DNA of 32,073 nucleotides from Candidatus Puniceispirillum sp. GTDB lineage: Bacteria; Electryoneota; RPQS01; DYHQ01. A program made the translations under genes and the position numbers. Position 1 is the first letter of the stretch; each line of letters begins with the position of its first letter. Below are positions 18,285 through 28,220 of the stretch, one piece after another. Below the pieces are notes generated by a model, which was not told the origin of the DNA, made no database searches, and saw only the letters and a program-made list of their open reading frames with translations. The stretch is from assembly GCA_020724065.1 (NCBI GenBank), contig DYHQ01000010.1, forward strand, positions 1-32,073, read 5' to 3'.

Positions 18285-18341
18285 TGCAGCTCTGGAGAGC
18301 CACAACGGCGTATACCGAACATGGCCCCAATGAAAGCGGGG

Positions 18342-18590
18342 CTATGATTCCGTTAACCACTGCTTGACTTGTTCTCGCGAGGGGATCTTTCCGCTGCATT
18401 TCACCACGCCATCAATGACCACTCCGGGAGTCATCAAAACGCCGCGTTGAGCAATCAGGCTCGGCTCCTTGACCTTGGTCACGGCATAATCTTGGCCATC
18501 TCGGAGGCCAAGTTCGGTTGCAGCCTGCTGCACAATCGCATAGGTCTTCTCGCACCGGGAACAACCCGGACCCAGAACCTCGATAATCAT
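18342..18590 (-). CDS. Small thioredoxin-like redox-active disulfide protein
   Basis: MIIEVLGPGCSRCEKTYAIVQQAATELG...GVLMTPGVVIDGVVKCSGKIPSREQVKQWL; CxxC and cis-Pro; start at 18590 overlaps the preceding stop (ATGA). Confidence 0.88.
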   Translation of the reverse strand: MIIEVLGPGCSRCEKTYAIVQQAATELGLRDGQDYAVTKVKEPSLIAQRGVLMTPGVVIDGVVKCSGKIPSREQVKQWLTES

Positions 18591-19027
18591 TGTGATTCTC
18601 CTTTTTGCAGAAGCCGATGAATATCGTTCACTGTGATATCCCACTCCTGTCGGCCTCGTTCTCGTCCGGTTCGGTCGAGAAGCATCAAAACCGGCACCTC
18701 CCACACAGCGACAGAATCGGCTGCCAGCGTATCTGAATAGACATCTACAGTTTGATAGACGAAAGTGGAATTGCACTTCTGAATAGAATCACATAGAGCC
18801 AACGCTGCTTCGCACCGCGCCATGGTGCAACTGCAGGCAACCGACGCAAAATACAACCGGAAATACTGCTCATCCTGAAACTCGCGGTATTTTCCTTTCG
18901 CAGCCACTCCCTTCTCATTCTGATTGATACCTGTCTCGGCCTTGCCGCACCCGCACAGTAAGCTCAGAGACGCAAGAAGCAGAATCCAGCGGAAACCGAT
19001 ACACCCGTTACCCATAAAACGCTCCAA
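18587..19027 (-). CDS. Cys-rich lipoprotein, thioredoxin-like (ArsF-like candidate); start may be 19015
   Basis: Lipobox-like LLASLSLLCGC; YFASVACSCTMARCEAALALCDSIQKC; VWEVPVLMLLDRTG resembles a cis-Pro loop; position between permease and small thioredoxin. Confidence 0.6.
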   Translation of the reverse strand: MERFMGNGCIGFRWILLLASLSLLCGCGKAETGINQNEKGVAAKGKYREFQDEQYFRLYFASVACSCTMARCEAALALCDSIQKCNSTFVYQTVDVYSDTLAADSVAVWEVPVLMLLDRTGRERGRQEWDITVNDIHRLLQKGESQ

Positions 19028-20135
19028 AGATCATACCCACGATTGTTGACAACACGACGACCAGTACCACATATACAAATGTGCGGGCAAGGCCCATCAC
19101 TCGACAGAGAACTATCATACTGGGCAAGGAAAGAGACGGACCTGCAAGGAGCAATGCCAACACCGGTCCCTTGCCCATGCCCAAATCCATCAAAGCGCGT
19201 ACAATCGGCACCTCGGTCAAGGTCGAAAAATACATGAAGGCACCGAAAAGGGAGGCCAACAGATTACTACCGAGAGAATTGCCCCCGGCCCAGCGCTGAA
19301 TGGCGGATTCAGGCAGCAGCGCCTTGACCGCACCCGCAATGAACACTCCCACAAGCAGAATCGGGAAGATTTTCTTGAAAAGCCCCCAAGTCTCCCTCAT
19401 CCAATCCGCCACTTCGGAGCGCGAGTACCATCGAGCGACCATGTAGATGGTCAGGCCGAGGAGAACCAGCGCAGTCGCACCCGGCAGCCACTTTCCCGCG
19501 AATGTCACAAATAGTCTGTCATCCGGATTCCCAAAAGCTACATGGATAACGAATCCCATTGCTGATGCAGAAATTAGAAGTCCCACCATCGTGGCGAAAT
19601 AGATGCCCACTTGCCAGAGAGGATACCGCTTCTGTTCTGAAGAAAGAGGCCAATCTCCTTGCTCAGCATGAACCTTCTGCTCCGAGTGTCGAAACAAGAA
19701 AGCCATCGCGAGGCCGAGGACAATCGAAAAGGCGATGGCTCCCACGGCGCGCGCTGCGCCGATATCTAATCCCAATAGTCGCGCCGAGTACACAATGGCC
19801 AAAACATTGATTGCGGGGCCCGAATAGAGAAACGCTATCGCAGGCCCCAGCCCTGCGCCGCGCTGGCGAATGCCAGCGAAAAGAGGCAATATCGTGCAAG
19901 AACAGACGGCCAGAATCGCACCAGAGACCGAAGCAACTCCATAGGCCAACAGCTTGTTCGCGCGTACGCCAAAATACTTCAGTACGGCTTCCTTGCCGAC
20001 AAATACGGCAATCGCTCCGGCGATAAAAAATGCCGGTATCAGGCAGGTCAATACATGAGCCGACAGATATTCGAGAAGAGCCCTGAGGCCACTTTGAAGA
20101 ATTTCAACCATGACAGAAATCAACTCACCATACAC
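19008..20135 (-). CDS. ArsP_1/YraQ-type permease
   Basis: AVCSCTILPLFAGIRQRGAGLGPAIAFLYSGPAINVLAI and LTEVPIVRALMDLGMGKGPVLALLLAGPSLSLPSMIVL; multi-TM. Confidence 0.88.
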   Translation of the reverse strand: MYGELISVMVEILQSGLRALLEYLSAHVLTCLIPAFFIAGAIAVFVGKEAVLKYFGVRANKLLAYGVASVSGAILAVCSCTILPLFAGIRQRGAGLGPAIAFLYSGPAINVLAIVYSARLLGLDIGAARAVGAIAFSIVLGLAMAFLFRHSEQKVHAEQGDWPLSSEQKRYPLWQVGIYFATMVGLLISASAMGFVIHVAFGNPDDRLFVTFAGKWLPGATALVLLGLTIYMVARWYSRSEVADWMRETWGLFKKIFPILLVGVFIAGAVKALLPESAIQRWAGGNSLGSNLLASLFGAFMYFSTLTEVPIVRALMDLGMGKGPVLALLLAGPSLSLPSMIVLCRVMGLARTFVYVVLVVVLSTIVGMIFGAFYG

Positions 20136-20156
20136 AAAACTACCAAGCAGGCATTG

Positions 20157-20480
20157 TCACAACGACGCTCTAATATCATGGGCTCTCTCTTGAACAGACG
20201 ATAGCAATATCTCATCAATGAGTCCCAGAACTTTGAACACTCGCGGTTCCTTAATCCAGTAGTATATTGAGACACCTTCTTTGCGACATCCCAAAATTCC
20301 TGCATCCCGCATCTTCACCAAATGCCGACTGATGACCGATGGATCTTCCCTCATCATCGGATTGATTTCGCACGCACACCGCTCACCGTCTCTCAAGAAA
20401 TACAGAATCTTCAATCGGGTAGGCTGCGCAAGCACTTCAAGGAGTTGAGCCTCCAATTCGACCTTTTTCAGTTTAATCAT
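20157..20480 (-). CDS. arsR: ArsR-family transcriptional regulator
   Basis: LLEVLAQPTRLKILYFLRDGERCACEINPMMREDPSVISRHLVKMRDAGILGCRKEGVSIYYWI; CxC metal site in ERCACEI; winged HTH. Confidence 0.93.
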   Translation of the reverse strand: MIKLKKVELEAQLLEVLAQPTRLKILYFLRDGERCACEINPMMREDPSVISRHLVKMRDAGILGCRKEGVSIYYWIKEPRVFKVLGLIDEILLSSVQERAHDIRASL

Positions 20481-20489
20481 GAGGCTATT

Positions 20490-21542
20490 TCAAGCGAATT
20501 TCTTCTGTAACTTCAGGGCCACATGGACGAGGCTGATGAGAACCGGCACCTCGACCAGAGGACCGATCACCGCGGCGAATGCTGCGCCCGAATGCACGCC
20601 AAAGAGGGCAATCGCCACGGCAATTGCCAACTCAAAATTATTCGAAGCGGCGGTGAACGCGAGCGTTGCTGTCTTCGAATAGCCGGCACCGATCTTTTTT
20701 CCCATCGCAAATGACACGAAAAACATCAGTACGAAGTATAGAAGCAAAGGGATGGCAACTCGGACCACATTCAAGGGTAGCGTCAGAATTTTGTCCCCTT
20801 TCAGCGAAAACATCACGATGATGGTGAAGAGCAGCGCAATCAGTGTGATGGGGCTGATTTTCGGGATGAACTTTCGGTGGTACCACTCTTTGTTTTTCAC
20901 ACGGACAAGAACAAACCGCGTCAGAAAACCTGCGATGAATGGAATGCCAAGATAGACAAACACGCTTTTGGCAATCTGCCCGATGGTGACAGGCACTGCG
21001 CTTCCCACCAGACCGAAGAGCGGTGGAAGCACTGTGATGAAAACATAGGCATAGACGGAGTAGAACAGCACCTGAAAGATCGAGTTGAACGCGACAAGAC
21101 CCGCCGCGTATTCTGTATCACCGTGCGCCAGTTCGTTCCACACAATCACCATCGCAATGCAGCGCGCCAGCCCAATCAGAATCAAGCCAGTCATGTACTC
21201 CGGATAATCTCGCAGAAAGATTAGAGCCAGCGCGAACATGAGAATGGGCCCAATGACCCAATTCTGAAGGAGCGACAATCCAAGAATGCGCCAATTGCGG
21301 AACACTTCACCCAGTTCCTCATAGCGCACCTTTGCCAGAGGCGGATACATCATGAGGATCAAGCCGATGGCGATAGGAATGGAAGTCGTGCCAACGCTGA
21401 AGCGGTTGAGGAATGGAACCACACCCGGCATGGAATAGCCCAATAGCACACCTATAGCCATGGCGAGGAAGATCCACAAGGTCAAGAACTTATCCAATAT
21501 GGAAAGAGTTTTCCTTGGTCTAATGGCTACTTCATCGTTCAT
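20490..21542 (-). CDS. acr3: ACR3-family arsenite efflux transporter
   Basis: [100 protein letters not shown]. Confidence 0.94.
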   Translation of the reverse strand: MNDEVAIRPRKTLSILDKFLTLWIFLAMAIGVLLGYSMPGVVPFLNRFSVGTTSIPIAIGLILMMYPPLAKVRYEELGEVFRNWRILGLSLLQNWVIGPILMFALALIFLRDYPEYMTGLILIGLARCIAMVIVWNELAHGDTEYAAGLVAFNSIFQVLFYSVYAYVFITVLPPLFGLVGSAVPVTIGQIAKSVFVYLGIPFIAGFLTRFVLVRVKNKEWYHRKFIPKISPITLIALLFTIIVMFSLKGDKILTLPLNVVRVAIPLLLYFVLMFFVSFAMGKKIGAGYSKTATLAFTAASNNFELAIAVAIALFGVHSGAAFAAVIGPLVEVPVLISLVHVALKLQKKFA

Positions 21543-21609
21543 TTGGCGCTCTGGAAGAGTCTCCTGCTCACAGCCTATTCGCGGCCGGAATGGATTGCCA
21601 TTTCTTTAC

Positions 21610-21662
21610 TGCATTATTGCGCAATGATGCACCAATATAACCAAAAGAAACGGGAAAGTCAA
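21610..21662 (-). promoter_or_regulatory. Sigma70-like promoter with overlapping palindromic ArsR-type operator for the acr3 operon
   Basis: Minus strand: TTGACT (21662-21657), 17-bp spacer, TATATT (21639-21634), followed by palindrome TGCATCATTGCGCAATAATGCA (21631-21610) with one mismatched position per half. Confidence 0.75.
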
Positions 21663-21704
21663 GAGCTTTTTCTTTGCCGCTTTTGGTCGAATCCGACCGT
21701 GGAT

Positions 21705-22103
21705 CTAAGATTCCGCCACACGCAAGCGGTTCAAGGCGCGCATCAGCGCCGCTCGGGCTCGCTCCATATCGGTACCCTCCGCCTCCTCCAATCTCTTCAG
21801 CGCTCGGTCGCGAGCTCGGCCCGCGCGCTCGACATCTATGGCCTCCTTTCGTTCGCAGGTTTCGGCCAGAAGAACAATTTGATTTTCGTGTCCTTCGAGG
21901 TATCCGCCGGAAACCGCAAAATCAAACGAGTTGTCCGATTCATCCACATGCAACTTCCCTATTCTCAGAGCGGCCATGATGGGGGCGTGCTCCGCCAGTA
22001 TCCCGAAATCACCCTCCAATCCTGGGGCGCGCAAATGAATGACCTCGGAATCGTAGACCCGTCCTTCCGGTGTGATGACCTCAAGCTTATAGCTGCGTGC
22101 CAT
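21705..22103 (-). CDS. atpC: F1Fo ATP synthase epsilon subunit
   Basis: YKLEVITPEGRVYDSEVIHLRAPGLEGDFGILAEHAPIMAALRIGKL; downstream of atpD. Confidence 0.93.
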   Translation of the reverse strand: MARSYKLEVITPEGRVYDSEVIHLRAPGLEGDFGILAEHAPIMAALRIGKLHVDESDNSFDFAVSGGYLEGHENQIVLLAETCERKEAIDVERAGRARDRALKRLEEAEGTDMERARAALMRALNRLRVAES

Positions 22104-22109
22104 GCTCGT

Positions 22110-23594
<1,485 letters not shown>

Positions 23595-24356
23595 TTATGC
23601 CGAGAGTGGTCCAAGGCGTTTCAGAATCTGGTCTCGCAATGCTTCCTGTCCGCGCGTCCAACGATGATCCAGAGTCAACCGGAAAATATCTCTCACCTCT
23701 TGTGTCAAACAATCGAGATGCTTCTCGACAAACGAAAAGACAAGGCCGCGCTGCTTTTTGCCGACGGTGCGCAGAGCGAAAACCAAATTGCGGCGAACAT
23801 AGTCGCTGTCATCCAACAGCAAGGGTTCCAAGAGAGAAAGCAAGCGCGGCCCGATTTCAGGATGTCGCAAAAAATAGCCCAGCAGTGCATTCGTCGTTGC
23901 CCGTCGCACGCGATAGTCCGCATCCCGAACCCACTGGCTCAACACCTCGAAACAGTAATCGAGATGGAAAGCCGCCAATCCTTCAAACTCACCGTGCGTA
24001 TCGAAGATATGGGCTGCATACTCCCGCACCTCCCAATTCTCATCGGCGGCCAGGTGGCGAGCAAGGTCCATCCAGGACGCTGGGTTGTAGCGCGCCAGTC
24101 GGGACAGAAGCACGCACGCCAGAGCACGCGTTGCCGGAAGTGATGAGCCGACCATACGCAGCACGATTTCAATGGCTGCAGCGGGCTCTTTTTCCAGAAT
24201 CGCCCCGACTTCATCTCCTAATTGCAGAAGCGGATGGAAGGGGTAGAGCTTCAACTCGCGAAGAAAGGGGTCCAACTCCTGCGCGACATCGAACGATGTG
24301 CTCCCATCCTTCGTGAGCCGACGAAAGAGCGCGACGACATCCTCAGTCGGGGTCAT
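23595..24356 (-). CDS. HEAT-repeat protein (AlkD/AlkC-like alpha-helical repeat)
   Basis: Repeats of WEVREYAAHIFDTH, YRVRRATTNALLGYFLRHPE, YVRRNLVFALRTVGKKQ; 4-nt overlap with upstream NYN gene. Confidence 0.7.
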   Translation of the reverse strand: MTPTEDVVALFRRLTKDGSTSFDVAQELDPFLRELKLYPFHPLLQLGDEVGAILEKEPAAAIEIVLRMVGSSLPATRALACVLLSRLARYNPASWMDLARHLAADENWEVREYAAHIFDTHGEFEGLAAFHLDYCFEVLSQWVRDADYRVRRATTNALLGYFLRHPEIGPRLLSLLEPLLLDDSDYVRRNLVFALRTVGKKQRGLVFSFVEKHLDCLTQEVRDIFRLTLDHRWTRGQEALRDQILKRLGPLSA

Positions 24357-24937
24357 AAGTCATCATGAAACGGGCCAGCCGTGCCATTTCCGAACTCGCG
24401 AGGCCGTTCGGTGCGCTCGATAAGGCTTCGCAGATCCTGCAAATCAATGTAGTGAGAGCCGACCGCCATGCGCAGCTCGGAGGCAATCCAGTTTTGAGTC
24501 GAAACGACACAGATGCGCTTACCGCGAGAACGCAAGAGTTCGAGGGCGCGTTCAAAATCGCCGTCCCCGGACAGCAGAATCGCCTTGTCATAATTCTCCA
24601 CGGTATTAAACATGTCCATGACGATTTCGATATCGAGGTTCGCCTTCTGAATGGTTTCGCCGGTTTCCGGGTCGAAAATCGTCTTCAGATGCTTCGTTCG
24701 CACCGTGTAGCCCGCATACGCTAAGAATCTCAGGAAATTCTCGTCCCGCGCCTCGGGGGCCGATTTGACTCCCATATACCAGAACGCATCGGCCAATTCG
24801 TCGTCGCCCTTCAGTGTCCTGAGGAGTTTCGCCGGGTCGAAAAACCACCCGAGCCCCTTTTTCTGCGTATAGAACATATTGGCGCCGTCAACAAAAATGG
24901 AGACGCGCAGCACTCGATTGTTCATCCCGGTACTCAC
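24353..24937 (-). CDS. NYN-domain (LabA/DUF88-type) putative nuclease
   Basis: VSIFVDGANMFY, KANLDIEIVMDMF, AILLSGDGDFERALELLRSRGKRICVVS: conserved acidic residues of the PIN-like NYN fold. Confidence 0.9.
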   Translation of the reverse strand: MSTGMNNRVLRVSIFVDGANMFYTQKKGLGWFFDPAKLLRTLKGDDELADAFWYMGVKSAPEARDENFLRFLAYAGYTVRTKHLKTIFDPETGETIQKANLDIEIVMDMFNTVENYDKAILLSGDGDFERALELLRSRGKRICVVSTQNWIASELRMAVGSHYIDLQDLRSLIERTERPREFGNGTAGPFHDDL

Positions 24938-24961
24938 TCTTTAGTCCATGAGGGAGCGAAT

Positions 24962-25819
24962 CTACTTCAATCCCTCGGCGCCCGACACGACTTCAAGCAA
25001 TTCCTTCGTGATAGCCGCCTGTCGAGCCTTGTTATAATGCAGTGTCAGAGTATCAATCAATTCAGCGGCATTCTCCGTCGCGTTTTCCATGGCAGTCATG
25101 CGCGCTCCCATTTCGGCGGCATAGGACTCTAGGAGCACTCGCCACAGTTGCACATTGACATACCGAGGAAGAATGGCATTCAGAATTTGCGAAACGGATG
25201 GCTCGTATATAAAATCCGAACGACTCTCGCCGACTTCAAATTCATCCGGCACAATCGGCAGAAGTTGCTCACAAATGACATATTGTTGAACCGCCGATTT
25301 GAATTCATTATACACCAGATAGACTCGATCCATCCCATGCTGTTCATAGCGACCGATGATAATCTCGCCCAGTTTCATTGCATGGCCAAAATTCAACTCG
25401 TTGAAGAAATTGGAGAGAGATGAAAGGATCCGTGCATCACGGCGAGTGAAAAACTCCGTTCCTTTCCTGCCCACCGTGATCAGGAAGAGTTCCGATTGCC
25501 CCTCTTCCTGCATGATCCTCTGCGCCTGCCGAACGATGTTCGTATTGAAGCTGCCGCACAATCCTCGATCTCCCGTGACCACAACGATGCCGACACTGCG
25601 AGCGGGGCGCATGTCGAGCAGAGGATGGAGGCTGCGGTCCGTGCGCGCCGCCAGATCTCGAATCACCTGACGCAGCTTCAGAGAATACGGTCTGGCTTTG
25701 ACGATATTCTCCTGCGCGCGCCGCAAGCGTGCGGCCGCCACCATTTTCATCGCCCGAGTAATCTGCTGTGTGGATTGAACCGAGGCAATGCGGCGCCGGA
25801 TTTGCTTCAGAGATGGCAT
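24962..25819 (-). CDS. atpG: F1Fo ATP synthase gamma subunit
   Basis: MPSLKQIRRRIASVQSTQQITRAMKMVAAARLRRAQ, VTGDRGLCGSFNTNI, RMTAMENATENAAELIDTLTLHYNKARQAAITKELLEVVSGAEGL. Confidence 0.97.
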   Translation of the reverse strand: MPSLKQIRRRIASVQSTQQITRAMKMVAAARLRRAQENIVKARPYSLKLRQVIRDLAARTDRSLHPLLDMRPARSVGIVVVTGDRGLCGSFNTNIVRQAQRIMQEEGQSELFLITVGRKGTEFFTRRDARILSSLSNFFNELNFGHAMKLGEIIIGRYEQHGMDRVYLVYNEFKSAVQQYVICEQLLPIVPDEFEVGESRSDFIYEPSVSQILNAILPRYVNVQLWRVLLESYAAEMGARMTAMENATENAAELIDTLTLHYNKARQAAITKELLEVVSGAEGLK

Positions 25820-25876
25820 TCCCGCTTCAATCCATGCAGTCCGCTAACATTTCGCTTGCATTTCTTATGGTCATCG

Positions 25877-26578
25877 TCAGGTCGGAATCACCTCGATAGG
25901 GCCAATCTGCAATTCTGCCCCTTGACCATGCAGGGGCTGACCGACGCGCTCAAGAGTCAATAACGCCAAACCCAGATGCATCTGGTCTATTTTCGCAGGA
26001 ACACGGCGCACAGCATAGAAGAGCCTCCTATCCAGCCAGAAACCCATCTTGTCAATACTCCGCTCATATTGAAGCGTGTATCTGTGATGCTCGCCCGGCG
26101 CCAATCTATCCCACGCTTCCGCTATGGCAGCAAAGACTTCCGCTTCGGATGCGCCGACCCGCAGAGCCATCCGCACGCAGAGTGCGCCTGCAAGCGTTCC
26201 GTTGGATACCGCTCCAAAAGCAGTAGCGCTGCGCATATCGCAGAGAAAAAATCCCGCCATCGCATCACGCAACACAAAGGGGTCGTTGTCCTGGCAGCGA
26301 ACTGCAAATTCAACTTCCAAAGTCAGCACCCCACTTTCCGGCACAGCGATGGGCTCTTTGCTGATTACCAAATGTTTGAAATCATCGAAAGGAGAAGCGT
26401 CCGCCTTGCGAGTGAACGGATTGACTCGCAGAATCAGCGTCTTCTCTCCAAAATCCATTTCAGCTCCAGGCTCCTCAAAACGCCAATGGCCTTCCGGCCC
26501 CGGACTCTCGAAAATCGCCCACTTGTCGCTCTGAAGCTCTTCCGCCGACCAATCTTCAAATATCATAGGCAAATCCAC
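25877..26578 (-). CDS. Conserved hypothetical protein, DUF6081-like (concanavalin-like beta fold suspected)
   Basis: FEDWSAEELQSDKWAIFESPGPEGHWRFEE...RVNPFTRKADASPFDDFKHLVISKEPIAVP...GEHHRYTLQYERSIDKMGFWLDRRLFYAVRRVP resembles DUF6081 by eye; start may be 26566. Confidence 0.5.
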   Translation of the reverse strand: MDLPMIFEDWSAEELQSDKWAIFESPGPEGHWRFEEPGAEMDFGEKTLILRVNPFTRKADASPFDDFKHLVISKEPIAVPESGVLTLEVEFAVRCQDNDPFVLRDAMAGFFLCDMRSATAFGAVSNGTLAGALCVRMALRVGASEAEVFAAIAEAWDRLAPGEHHRYTLQYERSIDKMGFWLDRRLFYAVRRVPAKIDQMHLGLALLTLERVGQPLHGQGAELQIGPIEVIPT

Positions 26579-26607
26579 GGTTTAGAATCGCTATCGTCGT
26601 TTCTATC

Positions 26608-26644
26608 ATGGCGCCATCGTGGGCATGGAGACCCGCGACGGGGA
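26608..26644 (+). repeat. Dispersed intergenic repeat, copy B
   Basis: ATGGCGCCATCGTGGGCATGGAGACCCGCGACGGGGA, 32/37 identical to minus-strand 18248-18284; lies in the gap between atpA and the DUF6081-like gene. Confidence 0.7.
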
Positions 26645-26681
26645 GCCGACCTTCAGGGATAAGACACAAGGACTCTCTTCC

Positions 26682-28193
26682 CTATTCAACAGAGAAAGCG
26701 GCCCGAAAATCCTCAACAAGCTTCTTGAGCTGCGTTTCGAGCTCTTCATCCAACTTCTTCCGATTGGCAATGGTCTTCAGCGTGCTTGCGCCATTCGAAC
26801 GGAAATAGCGCATCATCTCTGTTTCACACCGCTTCACCTGTGCCAATGGAATATGGTCGAAATAACCGTGAGTCGCCGCCCAAAGAATCGCCACTTGCTC
26901 TTCGACAGGCCATGGGGTGTGCTGCTCCTGCTTCAGGATTTCCACCAATCGCTCTCCGCGGGTAAGCTGCGCCTGAGTGGTTTTGTCCAAATCCGAACCG
27001 AACTTGGCAAAGGCAGCGAGTTCCCGATACTGCGCCAAATCCAGACGAAGCGAACCCCCAACTTGCCGCATCGCCCGTATCTGCGCATTTCCCCCGACAC
27101 GCGAAACCGAAATTCCCACATTAATTGCTGGGCGAATCCCCGAATAGAAAAGCTCGCTCTCAAGAAATATCTGGCCGTCTGTGATTGAGATGACATTCGT
27201 CGGAATATAAGCCGCCACATCACCCGCCTGCGTCTCAATAATGGGAAGCGCTGTGAGGCTCCCTCCCCCCAGACTATCCGTCAGTTTGGCCGCCCGCTCC
27301 AAAAGACGCGAATGCAAATAGAAAATATCTCCCGGATAGGCCTCACGCCCCGGCGGACGACGCAAGAGAAGCGAAAGCTGACGATAGGCCCAGGCATGTT
27401 TCGTTAAGTCGTCATAGATACAAAGCGCATGCCGACCATTGTCGCGGAGATGCTCGCCAATAGCGGCACCTGAATAAGGCGCCAAGAATTGAATCGGCGC
27501 AGGTTCGACCGCCGTCGAAGAGACGATAATCGTGTGCTCCATTGCTCCCGCGTCCTCGAGCGTCTTAATCACCTTGGCAATCGTCGAACCCTTCTGGCCA
27601 ATCGCCACATAGATGCAGACCACATCCGAGTTTTTCTGGTTGATTATTGCATCAATGGCGATGGCGGTCTTCCCTGTCTGGCGATCACCAATAATCAGCT
27701 CGCGCTGGCCGCGACCAATGGGAATCATCGCATCAATAGCCTTGAGGCCGGTTTGAAGAGGCTCTTTGACAGGCTGTCGCGTGATCACTCCGGTGGCCTT
27801 GCGCTCGACCGGATTGAATTTCGTTGTATTGATAGGCCCTTTTCCGTCCAGAGGAAATCCCAAAGGATTAATCACGCGCCCAAGGAGTTCATCTCCAACC
27901 GGCACCTCTACAATGCGCCGCGTGCGCTTGACCTCATCGCCCTCTTTAATTAGCGCATCGGAGCCAAAAAGCACGACACCAACATTGTCCTCCTCGAGGT
28001 TCATGACCATGCCAAAAACGCCATTCGGAAACTCCACGAGCTCACTCGCCATGACCTTTTCAAGTCCGTAGACACGCGCGATGCCGTCACCGACATAGAC
28101 GACCTGGCCGATTTCGTCCACGGCCTTTCCGGTACGAAAGCCGGCGATTTGTTCTCGCAGGATGCTGGTAATCTCTTCCGGTCTTATTTCCAT
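26682..28193 (-). CDS. atpA: F1Fo ATP synthase alpha subunit
   Basis: [104 protein letters not shown]. Confidence 0.98.
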   Translation of the reverse strand: MEIRPEEITSILREQIAGFRTGKAVDEIGQVVYVGDGIARVYGLEKVMASELVEFPNGVFGMVMNLEEDNVGVVLFGSDALIKEGDEVKRTRRIVEVPVGDELLGRVINPLGFPLDGKGPINTTKFNPVERKATGVITRQPVKEPLQTGLKAIDAMIPIGRGQRELIIGDRQTGKTAIAIDAIINQKNSDVVCIYVAIGQKGSTIAKVIKTLEDAGAMEHTIIVSSTAVEPAPIQFLAPYSGAAIGEHLRDNGRHALCIYDDLTKHAWAYRQLSLLLRRPPGREAYPGDIFYLHSRLLERAAKLTDSLGGGSLTALPIIETQAGDVAAYIPTNVISITDGQIFLESELFYSGIRPAINVGISVSRVGGNAQIRAMRQVGGSLRLDLAQYRELAAFAKFGSDLDKTTQAQLTRGERLVEILKQEQHTPWPVEEQVAILWAATHGYFDHIPLAQVKRCETEMMRYFRSNGASTLKTIANRKKLDEELETQLKKLVEDFRAAFSVE

Positions 28194-28220
28194 CTCAACT
28201 CCGATTAAGCGAATAGGACT

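Noticed and set aside
18225-18305. N-terminal extension MWLSRAAMAPSWVWRRSTANRRNRKTR of the thioredoxin ORF
   Set aside because: Encoded by the intergenic repeat; a normal membrane-anchor start (MRKSLRIAILL) lies at 18224.
23597-24316. 239-aa plus-strand ORF opposite the HEAT-repeat gene
   Set aside because: The opposite strand has clear HEAT-type repeats and operon overlaps; this frame is Arg/Pro/Ser-rich out-of-frame translation.
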